Assembly: GCA_022842885.1 (NCBI GenBank) | Contig: JALHOR010000005.1 | Coordinates: 33,739 to 97,738 of the forward strand | Length of the DNA stretch: 64,000 nucleotides | Direction: 5' to 3' | Source: Anaerolineae bacterium | GTDB taxonomy: Bacteria > Chloroflexota > Anaerolineae > Aggregatilineales > Phototrophicaceae | The notes under the pieces: generated by a model | Databases searched by the model: none | Seen by the model: only the letters and a program-made list of their open reading frames with translations | Told to the model about the DNA's origin: nothing | Shown here: piece after piece, positions 36,984 through 44,962 of the stretch | How the letters are laid out: every line of letters starts with the position of its first letter | Numbering within the stretch: the stretch's first letter is position 1 | Translations under genes and position numbers: made by a program

Positions 36984-37556
36984 ATGAAAAACAGTCTTTT
37001 TGTCGCCAATTTAGCGTCCGATGTGACGGAAGAAATTTTAAAGGTTGTCTTTGAGCCATACGGCACAGTCGAATCAATCCAATTGGGCAAGGATGAGAAG
37101 CATGACCAAGTTTATGCCCATGTGGTGATGGTCAAAGAAAAAGATGCGACCAAAGCCAGAAACGAACTTAACGGCACACTGGTCAACGCTATGCCCTTGG
37201 CAGTCAGTCCGGCAGATGTGATGAATCGCGGACATCTTAGCACCAAACAGCAAAATGTCGTTGAAACAATTGCCGCCGCGTTGGGCGAAACGGACATTGT
37301 GCCGCTGCGTCAACTGAATAGCATGGTCATGTTGTGCGGTACAAATTTTGCCTTGGCGCTCTTGGAAGAAACAGAACGCATTGAAGCTGATGAGGGCATC
37401 CCAACAGCAGATGGTATGCGTCGCCGCACCAAAGGCGGGGTCTTTTTTTATTTGGCACGTTTTCGGATGGCACAACCCCTCAGGGTGATTATTTACAATC
37501 GCAAAGGCAAATTGCCAGAAGCAGAAACAGAAACTCCTGAACCACAGCAAGCCTAA
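36984..37556 (+). CDS. RRM plus PHAX-like RNA-binding domain protein
   Basis: A 190-residue protein with two apparent RNA-binding modules. Residues 1-78 form an RRM with a good RNP2 (LFVANL) and a degenerate RNP1 (QVYAHVVMV). Residues 88-150 resemble the RNA-binding domain of eukaryotic PHAX, the snRNA export adaptor: helices around ETIAAALGETDIVPLRQLN, LALLEETERIEADEGI, then the hallmark GMRRRTKGGVFFYLAR, where human PHAX has GSRRRTPGGVF. A short acidic tail follows. AAGGA stands 6 nt before the ATG at 36984, so the extra upstream frame is not used. Bacterial cytosolic RNA binding is the reasonable inference; the target RNA is unknown. The next gene starts 12 nt downstream. Confidence 0.85.
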   Translation: MKNSLFVANLASDVTEEILKVVFEPYGTVESIQLGKDEKHDQVYAHVVMVKEKDATKARNELNGTLVNAMPLAVSPADVMNRGHLSTKQQNVVETIAAALGETDIVPLRQLNSMVMLCGTNFALALLEETERIEADEGIPTADGMRRRTKGGVFFYLARFRMAQPLRVIIYNRKGKLPEAETETPEPQQA

Positions 37557-37568
37557 AGGAAGGTGTAT

Positions 37569-37943
37569 ATGTCATTCATTGAATTGACCCTAAAAGTAGA
37601 CCGTCAATACGAATTGTGGATTCAGGTGAGCAAAAAAACATTGGCAGATAGCGATATAGATTGCGACGAGGCACGCCGTTGGTTGGGTTGGTACAAAGAC
37701 CGCAAAAAAGATATTGGCTTGCTCAAGCGCGAAATTCAGTTAGAGATGCGCGGCATCAGAAGTGATTTTAAGGTGAAAATCGCCAGTGTGACGATTTGGG
37801 GTGAAAAAACCAAAATTCGTAATGAGCAAACATTGGCACTCGCCCCTTATGATGACCTCATGGCAAAGCTGGAACGCTTGTTGGTCGAAGGCGATAAGCT
37901 GCAACCAACTTTAGAGCAATTTGTGGCGAAAGATTGTGGTTGA
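37569..37943 (+). CDS. hypothetical 124-aa protein in operon with the RRM-PHAX gene
   Basis: A highly charged soluble protein with many Lys, Asp, Glu and Trp residues. It has a long central helix region (DEARRWLGWYKDRKKDIGLL, KREIQLEMRGIRSDF), a short basic strand segment (KVKIASVTIWGEKTKIR) and a C-terminal helix (YDDLMAKLERLLVEGDKLQ). No known family recognised. The ATG at 37569 is preceded by AAGGAAGG; a GTG two codons upstream would overlap that site. The 12-nt gap to the RRM-PHAX-like gene suggests a functional partnership, perhaps a protein cofactor of the RNA binder. Confidence 0.7.
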   Translation: MSFIELTLKVDRQYELWIQVSKKTLADSDIDCDEARRWLGWYKDRKKDIGLLKREIQLEMRGIRSDFKVKIASVTIWGEKTKIRNEQTLALAPYDDLMAKLERLLVEGDKLQPTLEQFVAKDCG

Positions 37944-38277
37944 TAATTTACGATTAAACCGCAAAAAACAGAGAAATAAAATCAATTTCACCACAGAGTC
38001 ACGAAGCGCACAGAGGTTTCACAGAGAAAACAAGCTATAAATTACCCAATTTTTGAGCCGCCAAAACGCCAAGAATCTATTTTCGATGGAGAAGTGCGAG
38101 TGAAAAGTGGTGTATAAACGGGATGAAAATCAGTACTGTGACCAATAAACAAAAAATGTCGGATTTTTGACTCAGCACTTAGCACTCAGCACTACGTTGA
38201 AAAGAGGCACTGGCATTCTTGCAAAAAATGGATGTTACCTTGCCAACGCCTCTTGAGGTTGCGACTTCTGAATAAAA
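37944..38277. repeat. 334-bp gene-free stretch made of short interspersed repeats
   Basis: No gene. Three CACAGAG units (37992-37998, 38009-38015, 38020-38026) are followed by GCCAAAACGCCAAG, then by the heptamer run CTCAGCA-CTTAGCA-CTCAGCA (38171-38191). The heptamers match, on the other strand, the tract inside the gene at 49491-49553. The stretch reads as a patchwork of short repeats between convergent genes. Confidence 0.65.
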
Positions 38278-39699
38278 TCAGGCTTTGCCGTTAAAGGTTT
38301 CCAGCGCCAAATCATGCAGACAACGCACCGCCAGCGCCATATCTTTTTCCGCAATGACAAACGAGATACTGCATTCGCTTGACCCCTGTGCGATTGCCAA
38401 CACATTCACTTGATGATTGCCAAGCGTCGTAAACACCCGCCCCGCCACCCCCGGACGATGCCGCATCCCAGCACCCACCACTGTGATGATGATAATATCC
38501 TGCCATACGTCCACACTGTCTACGTCTTGTCGCGCAATCTCGGCGGCTAATTCGGATTCGACGGCGTGTTTGACTTGCGGCGCTTTATCATCGGGTATCG
38601 TAAAACAAAAACTCTGCTCCGATGAGGATTGCGAAATCATCAAGATGCTGGCGCCAGCTTTCGCCGTTGCTAAAAACGTGCGTCCAGCGATGCCCGGTAC
38701 ACCTAACATGCCCTTGCCGCTGACCGTCAACATACTCACGCTGCGAATGCTCGTCACGGCTTTGATGATATTCGGGTCAGTTTCCATCTCAGCGCCGATG
38801 AGTGTCCCGGGGTGGTCTGGATTAAACGTATTGCGGACACGCATGGGAATCGCTTTATTGATGATGGGCTGTACGGTTTTGGGATGCAGTACTTTTGCGC
38901 CGTAAAATGCCAATTCGCCCACTTCAGCATAACTGACATACGGTAACACCCGCGCCCGTTTATCCACACGCGGGTCAGTCGTCATCACGCCATCCACATC
39001 CGTCCAGATAATCAGTTCGTCGCTATCGAGATTGGCTGCAAAAATTGCCCCGCTGAAATCACTGCCCCCGCGCCCTAGTGTCGTTACACTGCCATCCGGC
39101 GTTGCGCCGATAAAGCCAGTAATCACAGGTGTAATGCCAGCCTCCAGAACCGGTGTCAATTTTTCACGGATACGCTGTTCGGTAATATCCCAAAGCGGTT
39201 CCGCATTTTGGTATTGTGCATTGGTAACAACAAACAACCCAGCATCAAACGCCAGAGAACGAATACCCCGTTCTTCCAGAATGGCTGCCACCATGCGGGC
39301 GCTCATTCGCTCCCCTAGCGATACCACCGCGTCGGAAATGCGTGGCGTGGCTTCTTCCAAAATATTGATGGCTTCGCACAACTCTTGTTGATGTTGCAGC
39401 ATGGTATGAATGTCGCTCAAAACAGCATTGCGGCGTTCACTAGGCGCGATATGTTGATGAATAGCATCTTCATGTTTATCCCGAATATCATTCGAGAGCG
39501 ATTTATACCCCCATTTGTCGCCCGCTATGGCGGCTTTGACCGATTTTAATAACATATCGGTCACGCCGGACATGGCAGACACTACCACCGCCACCTGATT
39601 GCCTTGTGCGATTTCTCGGCTGACAATGCCGACCACTTTTTCAAGCGCCTCTGGACTGCCAACCGATGTGCCACCAAATTTCATCGTTAAGCGTTTCAT
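38278..39699 (-). CDS. lysC: aspartate kinase
   Basis: Phosphorylates aspartate, the first step to lysine, threonine, methionine and diaminopimelate. The 473-residue monofunctional enzyme has the kinase domain (1-300) with MKFGGTSVG, VVVSAMSGVTD, GRGGSDFSG near 222 and a TDVDGVMTTDPR segment near 245, then two ACT regulatory domains (about 320-395 and 400-470; e.g. GKGMLGVPGIAGRTF, GMRHRPGVAGRVF). It has no fused homoserine dehydrogenase. Its long leader holds a promoter, a Thr/Met-rich peptide and an intrinsic terminator, so it is probably attenuated by threonine and methionine supply in addition to feedback through the ACT domains. Confidence 0.96.
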   Translation of the reverse strand: MKRLTMKFGGTSVGSPEALEKVVGIVSREIAQGNQVAVVVSAMSGVTDMLLKSVKAAIAGDKWGYKSLSNDIRDKHEDAIHQHIAPSERRNAVLSDIHTMLQHQQELCEAINILEEATPRISDAVVSLGERMSARMVAAILEERGIRSLAFDAGLFVVTNAQYQNAEPLWDITEQRIREKLTPVLEAGITPVITGFIGATPDGSVTTLGRGGSDFSGAIFAANLDSDELIIWTDVDGVMTTDPRVDKRARVLPYVSYAEVGELAFYGAKVLHPKTVQPIINKAIPMRVRNTFNPDHPGTLIGAEMETDPNIIKAVTSIRSVSMLTVSGKGMLGVPGIAGRTFLATAKAGASILMISQSSSEQSFCFTIPDDKAPQVKHAVESELAAEIARQDVDSVDVWQDIIIITVVGAGMRHRPGVAGRVFTTLGNHQVNVLAIAQGSSECSISFVIAEKDMALAVRCLHDLALETFNGKA

Positions 39700-39734
39700 A
39701 TGTGCGCTGACCCCTTTGCTACGATGTGATTCAA

Positions 39735-39767
39735 TAAAAAAGGCGCGTGGGGGTTGCCCATGCGCCT
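39735..39767 (-). terminator. attenuator terminator in the aspartokinase leader
   Basis: On the minus strand: AGGCGC-A-TGGG, loop CAACC, CCCA-C-GCGCCT, then TTTTTT, ending 36 nt before the aspartokinase ATG. Its loop and 3' arm contain ACCCCCA (39748-39754), perfectly complementary to TGGGGGT (39813-39819) in the leader peptide reading frame. Confidence 0.85.
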
Positions 39768-39794
39768 GTTGATGACTGTGTGATTTTCATCGTC

Positions 39795-39887
39795 TTATAA
39801 CAAGCAGGTACTACCCCCATAGATGCTGTTCGGCATCATGGTCATCATAGTCGTCGGAGTAGTGGTGATATAATGAACGATGAACAT
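39795..39887 (-). CDS. Thr/Met-rich attenuation leader peptide, 30 aa
   Basis: A 30-codon frame in the aspartokinase leader containing ITTTPTTMMTMMP: six Thr in total and four Met in addition to the initiator, mostly clustered at codons 8-18. This mirrors the layout of the enteric thr leader, where stalling at Thr/Ile codons prevents termination. The last Thr-Met-Met-Pro codons form the 5' arm of hairpin CCATGATGC-CGAACA-GCATCTATGG (39817-39841). If a ribosome stalls before them, TGGGGGT is free to pair with ACCCCCA of the terminator. No clear Shine-Dalgarno is seen, which is the main weakness. Confidence 0.75.
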   Translation of the reverse strand: MFIVHYITTTPTTMMTMMPNSIYGGSTCLL

Positions 39888-39929
39888 TGGGTTTAGAATT
39901 GGGTTGAGATGACAAAATCAATCCAGAAT

Positions 39930-39958
39930 ACAATAACCCTGTCCATAAAAGCTGTCAA
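39930..39958 (-). promoter_or_regulatory. promoter of the aspartokinase leader
   Basis: Consensus TTGACA (39953-39958), 17-nt spacer, TATTGT (39930-39935). Predicted transcription start is about 36 nt before the leader peptide. A small palindrome TGAT-GTGT-ATCA lies immediately upstream (39960-39971). Confidence 0.7.
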
Positions 39959-40001
39959 GTGATGTGTATCATTTTTTAATGAAAATTTTTAAGGCAACCT
40001 C

Positions 40002-41114
40002 GTGACAGAAATTACCTTGGAAAATATCTCGCGCCGCTTCATCGCCAATAACCTGCAAAAGAGCGAAATCATGGCAGTGCGTGATGTGTCCCTCAAAGTT
40101 AAAACAGGTGGCTCATTGGCACTCTTAGGACCGACGGGCTGCGGCAAAACCACTTTACTCCGGCTCATCGCTGGCTTAGACACTCCCACCACTGGCGAAG
40201 TTTTGTATGATGGGCTGCGGTTGGAAGAAGTGCCGATTCAAGAACGCGGCATTGGCATGGTATTTCAGGATTATGCCCTCATTCCGCATTGGGAAGCCGA
40301 AAAGACGATTAGTTTTTTCTTGCGGCTGCGTCACCGTGAGCGCGAAGTGCCAGAACGAGTGCGGCGTGTTTCCAAAATTACGGGCGTCGGCATTGAAACC
40401 CTCATGGACAAACTGCCGCGTCAACTTTCCGGTGGCGAAAAACAGCGCGTAGCGATTGCCCGTGCGTTTGCCCGCGATTTGCAAGTGCTATTATTGGATG
40501 AACCCTTTGCCAGCCTAGATGCCAATTTTCGTGCCAGCGCCCGCATAGAATTAAAACGCTTGTTGCAAGAATTTCCGGTGACAACCATTATGGTCACGCA
40601 TGACCAGCAAGAAGCCGCATCATTAGTAGAACGGATTGCATTAATACGCGAAGGCACTATCGAACAAACGGGACCCTATCGCCATTTATATACCCATCCC
40701 CGCAATATATTTGTCGCGCAATTTATCGGCGTTCCTACGATGAATCGTCTGGAAGGGGTAGCACGCGATGGCAAATGGTACGGCAAGCAGTTTGGTGGCT
40801 ACCCACTGCCGACTGATGTTGCCAATGATACTCCCGTGACCCTTGGCATACGCCCCGATGCGATTCAGCCTCATTTAATAGGGATTTCGGCAAAGATTGA
40901 CCTGATTGAAATGCATTTTGCCGAGCGTTTTACCCTGCTCACCGTTTCTAAGGGTGACGAACATTGGCAAATACAAACAGAACTGACTCCTAATTACAAA
41001 GTAGGTGATACGATTCAGTGCCAATTGAATCATGCCCATGCGCTGTTTTTCAACACACATACAGGCGAATATCTGAGTCCGTTTTTGCATGATGAAGATA
41101 TGCCACTGAATTAG
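40002..41114 (+). CDS. ABC transporter ATP-binding protein (CUT1/MalK-like)
   Basis: A 370-residue ATPase subunit. Walker A is LLGPTGCGKTTLLRL near residue 43, Q-loop VFQDYALIPHW near 88, signature LSGGEKQRVAIARAFARD near 146, Walker B LLLDEPFASLD near 165 and switch His in VTHDQQEAAS near 202. A C-terminal TOBE-like regulatory domain (about 245-365) contains LGIRPDAIQPH. The closest family is sugar or polyol uptake ATPases (MalK/UgpC); permease and binding protein genes are not adjacent, so it is an orphan that may serve several transporters. It starts with GTG. Confidence 0.9.
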   Translation: MTEITLENISRRFIANNLQKSEIMAVRDVSLKVKTGGSLALLGPTGCGKTTLLRLIAGLDTPTTGEVLYDGLRLEEVPIQERGIGMVFQDYALIPHWEAEKTISFFLRLRHREREVPERVRRVSKITGVGIETLMDKLPRQLSGGEKQRVAIARAFARDLQVLLLDEPFASLDANFRASARIELKRLLQEFPVTTIMVTHDQQEAASLVERIALIREGTIEQTGPYRHLYTHPRNIFVAQFIGVPTMNRLEGVARDGKWYGKQFGGYPLPTDVANDTPVTLGIRPDAIQPHLIGISAKIDLIEMHFAERFTLLTVSKGDEHWQIQTELTPNYKVGDTIQCQLNHAHALFFNTHTGEYLSPFLHDEDMPLN

Positions 41115-41122
41115 AAGTGCAT

Positions 41123-41719
41123 TTATTCAAACGAAATCAGCGATGCCAGTTCTTCCAGCGTGGCGGGTCCAATGCCGGGTACTTCGTCCAAATCTTCGAT
41201 ACTCGCAAAATTACCGTTTGCCTCACGGTAATCCAGAATATCTTGCGCGGTTTTTTCGCCAATGCCCGGCAGGGTCATCAATTCTTCCAGCGTGGCAGTA
41301 TTGATATAAATCACTTCTCCGCCAGAGGGGGTTGGCAAAATAATTTCAGCCTCAGCAGTGACTTCTATCAATGATGGTACATGGATTTGGTCGCCATCGC
41401 GTACAATGTCTGCCAGATTCACCCGTTGCAAATCGGCATCTTCAGTAGTACCCCCGGCTGCTTCTAGCACATCTTGGACACGACTGCCAACCGGAACAAG
41501 CACAATCGTTTCTGGTTGAGCAACAGCCCCCGTCACATAGATCTGTAATGGACTCGGCGTGTTGGTGGGCAAGGGTGTTGCAGTCGGCAGAGGCGGATTA
41601 ATTGTAATTTGAACAGGCTGTGGACGCGATGCCAATAGCAGCACCGCACCACCAACAATCAGGATAATTACAATCACAAAACCAATAATGGTTGTACGGG
41701 GTGATGCTTCATTTTGCAT
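41123..41719 (-). CDS. comEA: ComEA-like DNA-binding competence protein
   Basis: A 198-residue membrane-anchored protein. One N-terminal helix (about 9-30), a Pro/Thr linker, an SLBB-type domain (about 58-115; IYVTGAVAQPETIVLVPVGS, RVQDVLEAAGG, LADIVRDGDQIHVP) and a helix-hairpin-helix pair (about 138-198; INTATLEELMTLPGIGEKTA, SIEDLDEVPGIGPATLEEL). ComEA binds incoming DNA at the cell surface during transformation. No comEC is in the window. Uptake competence is inference. Confidence 0.9.
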   Translation of the reverse strand: MQNEASPRTTIIGFVIVIILIVGGAVLLLASRPQPVQITINPPLPTATPLPTNTPSPLQIYVTGAVAQPETIVLVPVGSRVQDVLEAAGGTTEDADLQRVNLADIVRDGDQIHVPSLIEVTAEAEIILPTPSGGEVIYINTATLEELMTLPGIGEKTAQDILDYREANGNFASIEDLDEVPGIGPATLEELASLISFE

Positions 41720-41754
41720 AATCGTTCCATCTTCACTTGATAGCCTTCACCAGA

Positions 41755-42801
41755 ATGATTATAGTTACCAATACTGTGATTTCGCAACCTGTCGGAAAGT
41801 TTTTAGTGATTACCCGCAAACTCAACGAAAAAAATCTGCCGTTTCCCACCAATTGGTCTGAATTATTCGGTGCAGACCGCCCGCTGATTGTCGAAATCGG
41901 GTTTGGCAATGCCGATTATTTGCTGCACCTTGCCCAAACGCGCCCAGAATATAACATCGTCGGGCTGGAAATTTCCAATCAATCGATGGAGAAGGCAGAG
42001 CGCAAAATCCAAAAAGCCGGGCTGCATCATGTCTGCGCGATTCATACGCGGGCAGAAACCGCCTTGCATCACCTGCTTGAACCCGCCAGCGTGAGCGAAT
42101 TTCACATCAATAATCCTGACCCTTGGTTCAAAAAACGGCACAGTCGGCGGCGCTTGATGCAGCGCGATACGCTGGATGCGCTGGTGAGTCGCTTGCTGCC
42201 GGACGGGTTCTTGTATCTGGCAACCGATGTTTTGGCATATGCCGAGATGAGCCATGAACTGCTTGCCGAGACACCCGGATTAGAGAATACGCTAGATGCG
42301 CCTTGGGTTGATTCATTACCGGGGCGGATTGTAACCAAGTACGAAGCGCGGGGTATCCGCGAAGGCAACCCGGCTAAATTTTTTCGTTATCGGCGCAATC
42401 ATCAACCTGCACCGGATATTCCTACATTAAGAGAGTTACCTGTGCCACATCTTGTCCTACAAACCCCCCTCACCGCGTCCGATATTCAGGCGCAATTTGC
42501 CCCCATGACACATCAGGCGGGCAATGAAATTTTCGTGACATATCTAAACGCTTTTTTCAACCAGCGGCAGAATGTACTGCTGATAGAAGTTACCATTACC
42601 GAACCCACGATTGAACAACATATCGCGCTGATGCTGTTCCCGCGGGAAGAACCCGGCACGTTTACGCTCAAATACGGCACGTTGGGCAGTCCCCGCATTA
42701 CGCTTGGGCTGCATCGCGCAACGGCATTTTTGGGCGATTGGCTCGTCAATTTACATCCTGACTCGCGTATTTTACGGGCATCATTACAAACAGAACGCTA
42801 A
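41755..42801 (+). CDS. trmB: tRNA (guanine-N7-)-methyltransferase with C-terminal extension
   Basis: Methylates G46 of tRNA with SAM. The catalytic part (about 40-225) has VEIGFGNADYLLHLA for SAM binding, VGLEISNQSMEKAERK, and the TrmB signature NNPDPWFKKRHSRRRLMQ near residue 120, plus VTKYEARGIREGNPAKFFRY. Usual TrmB proteins are about 210-240 residues; this one is 348, with a C-terminal domain of some 120 residues (LVLQTPLTASDIQAQFAP onward) that I cannot assign. The ATG at 41755 is preferred over an upstream TTG at 41737. Confidence 0.9.
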   Translation: MIIVTNTVISQPVGKFLVITRKLNEKNLPFPTNWSELFGADRPLIVEIGFGNADYLLHLAQTRPEYNIVGLEISNQSMEKAERKIQKAGLHHVCAIHTRAETALHHLLEPASVSEFHINNPDPWFKKRHSRRRLMQRDTLDALVSRLLPDGFLYLATDVLAYAEMSHELLAETPGLENTLDAPWVDSLPGRIVTKYEARGIREGNPAKFFRYRRNHQPAPDIPTLRELPVPHLVLQTPLTASDIQAQFAPMTHQAGNEIFVTYLNAFFNQRQNVLLIEVTITEPTIEQHIALMLFPREEPGTFTLKYGTLGSPRITLGLHRATAFLGDWLVNLHPDSRILRASLQTER

Positions 42802-42889
42802 AAATGTCGCCTCAAAATAAGTAATTTTCGCCCATAGCCGCCGTTTTCTGCTATGCTAAAACGCAAAAGCACAGGAGAAAAAAGATAAC

Positions 42890-43585
42890 ATGAAACTGGG
42901 CAATTATGTCGAACTGCTCCTGCCGACCGATGATGTGGCAAGGTCTGTCATATTCTATGATCGTTTGGGGTTCCAAAAATTGGCAGACGACGTGCTGACC
43001 GATGGTTGTTTTAATCTGCACTTGGCTGATGACAAGAGTCCTTTACCTGCCCTAGAGTATTCTGGCAGTGATGTTGAAGGCATTCGCTCACAATTTAACC
43101 CGGACAAACAAAAACGCAAAGGCACGCCTCCTGCTGGTGGCGAATTTAAAGATACATCTGGGCGGTTGCGAATCAGCGTCAACACGGCTGAAAGCCCGCT
43201 GCCGATGCCTGCTGGAAGCGCCACTACGCGCCAATTTATTTCCAAATTGGGCAAATTGGCGGAAATCACCCTGCCCGTCCCTGATTTAGCCGATGCGGTC
43301 TTATTCTGGACAAAATTCGGCTTTGAGGCGCTGCATACTGCGAAAATTCCGCATCATTATGCCATTGTATCGGATAGCCTCATCGTTTTGGGCTTGCATG
43401 AAAGTCATCAGCCCGCCATCAGCCTCACGTATTTTGCGCCGGACATGTCAGAACGTATTGCTGGGCTAAAGGCAACCGGAGTCACGATTCGCGCTATCGA
43501 ATCGGGTACAGATGGCACGGTGAAAAGCGGCTCATTGCTATCGCCAGAAGGCATGTTGTTTTTCTTGTTTACGGGTAATTTTTAA
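42890..43585 (+). CDS. VOC (glyoxalase/bleomycin resistance) superfamily protein, two modules
   Basis: A 231-residue protein with two VOC half-domains: the first opens YVELLLPTDDVARSVIFYDRLGF, the second LAEITLPVPDLADAVLFWTKFGF. The first repeat seems to have lost part of its end, as a linker rich in charged and Pro/Gly residues (KQKRKGTPPAGGEF) intervenes. Metal-ligand positions are not clearly conserved, so it may be a binding protein rather than an enzyme. AGGAG precedes the ATG. Confidence 0.8.
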   Translation: MKLGNYVELLLPTDDVARSVIFYDRLGFQKLADDVLTDGCFNLHLADDKSPLPALEYSGSDVEGIRSQFNPDKQKRKGTPPAGGEFKDTSGRLRISVNTAESPLPMPAGSATTRQFISKLGKLAEITLPVPDLADAVLFWTKFGFEALHTAKIPHHYAIVSDSLIVLGLHESHQPAISLTYFAPDMSERIAGLKATGVTIRAIESGTDGTVKSGSLLSPEGMLFFLFTGNF

Positions 43586-43661
43586 ATTTTAGTGGGTGCA
43601 AAAAATCAAAAACTCCTTATAATGTTCATAAGAGAACAAATGGTCTATTAGGAGTTATCGC

Positions 43662-44828
43662 ATGTCGTATTCTGGAATCAACCCATTTACTGCCACTATT
43701 CAGCAGGTTTTAACAGCACAAGGCGTCCACAACCCAGCCACCAACACACCTTTTTCAGAGGCGATGCTTTTGGGAATCGGCGGCGGCTTGGGTGCGGGGT
43801 ATATCTTGTGGGAGTTCAAAGCACATGACTCGGCTAATATTGTGATGGGCTTTGGCTATCGTTGGAATTATCCTGTGGAAGTGATGACGCAGCTTTGCCA
43901 GCGGTTGAATGTAACAACAACGTTTACCGAAACAGCGGGCAAAAAACAAGCAGAGGAACATTTGCAGGCGGCGTTAAAAACAGGCAAGCCGTTTATTGCA
44001 TGGGTAGATAAAGCGCACATGCCCCATTTGCACCTGCCAGAAGAACTTAAAGGGTATGGCATACACGTCGTCACCGTCCTCAGCGAAAACGAGCAAGGAG
44101 TTCAGATTGCTGATTTGAGCGACCATGTTTACACCGTCCCTAAAGAAATTTTTGTGTCTGCCCGCGCTCAAATTCCGAGCGATAAAAACCGCTTATTACA
44201 ATTAACACCCAACGGAAACATTGACCTTGTGGCGGCTATCAAAGCGGGCATTGCTGATTGTATTGACCACCTCAGTAAACCGTCTGAATCGTTTTCGCTG
44301 CCTGTTTTGACGAAATGGGCGAAATTGATGACGCATCCTAAAGATAAGAAAAGCTGGCTGATTGTTTTCAAAGAGCGCAAAGGGTTATATAGGACGTTGC
44401 GAAGTGTTTATGAGGGCATTATGCTGGATAGTGGTGGTTCACTGCGCCCAGTGTATGCTGATTTTTTGGCGCAGGCAGAACCGATACTCGCGCAACCCGC
44501 GTTAAAAACTGCTTCCAGCGCCTATCATCAGGTCGCCGGACTGTGGCGCGACTTGGCGAATGCGGCTTTGCCGGATGATGTACCTGCCTTCAAAGAAACT
44601 AAACAGTTGATGCAAGAACGCTATCGGCTGACCGCAGCGAATGATATGGCAGGATTGGCTCTGGTCATGGCGAAATTGCGCGAGATGGAAAAAACATATA
44701 ATGGCGCTGGTTTCCCATTGGACGATGCTGGCACAACCCAATTGTTTGAGTCGCTTCAGCATGGGCTGAACACTGTATACGATGGCGAAGTAGCGGCGTT
44801 GGCAACGCTTAAAGCGGCGCAGGTATAA
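43662..44828 (+). CDS. BtrH N-terminal / DUF4872 domain protein
   Basis: A 388-residue cytosolic protein. The N-terminal half matches the BtrH-N (peptidase-like acyltransferase) family: PFSEAMLLGIGGGLGAGY near residue 31, MGFGYR near 62, then GKPFIAWVDKAHMPHLHLP near 110 and HVVTVL near 135. The C-terminal half resembles DUF4872, with RLRSVY-type helices (GLYRTLRSVYEGIMLDSGG). The His-Cys normally found near residue 10-15 in active members appears replaced (NPFTATIQQ), so catalysis is doubtful. AGGAG precedes the ATG and TATAAT lies at 43618-43623. Function is unknown. Confidence 0.78.
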   Translation: MSYSGINPFTATIQQVLTAQGVHNPATNTPFSEAMLLGIGGGLGAGYILWEFKAHDSANIVMGFGYRWNYPVEVMTQLCQRLNVTTTFTETAGKKQAEEHLQAALKTGKPFIAWVDKAHMPHLHLPEELKGYGIHVVTVLSENEQGVQIADLSDHVYTVPKEIFVSARAQIPSDKNRLLQLTPNGNIDLVAAIKAGIADCIDHLSKPSESFSLPVLTKWAKLMTHPKDKKSWLIVFKERKGLYRTLRSVYEGIMLDSGGSLRPVYADFLAQAEPILAQPALKTASSAYHQVAGLWRDLANAALPDDVPAFKETKQLMQERYRLTAANDMAGLALVMAKLREMEKTYNGAGFPLDDAGTTQLFESLQHGLNTVYDGEVAALATLKAAQV

Positions 44829-44842
44829 TTTTTCTGGTCGAA

Positions 44843-44881
44843 AAGTGCCAAAGACCCTTTTATTTTCTTTGGCGCTTTTGC
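44843..44881 (+). terminator. hairpin terminator after the BtrH-like gene
   Basis: AAAGTGCCAAAG (44843-44854) pairs with CTTTGGCGCTTT (44868-44879) with one T-G wobble; large T-rich loop, TTTT at the end of the stem. Confidence 0.6.
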
Positions 44882-44962
44882 CACTTTGTCGCTGAATTTG
44901 GCGGGCATAGACTGGTTAAAATCCTGTTTTTGCCATGCCAATGATTGAAAGTGATTTTCAAG

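Larger units (their letters stand above)
39700..40001. promoter_or_regulatory. 302-bp divergent control region between aspartokinase and ABC genes
   Basis: It holds the aspartokinase promoter, leader peptide, competing hairpins and terminator on the minus strand. On the plus strand only AAGG before the GTG of the ABC gene and a weak TATCAT (39967-39972) are seen. Confidence 0.7.
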
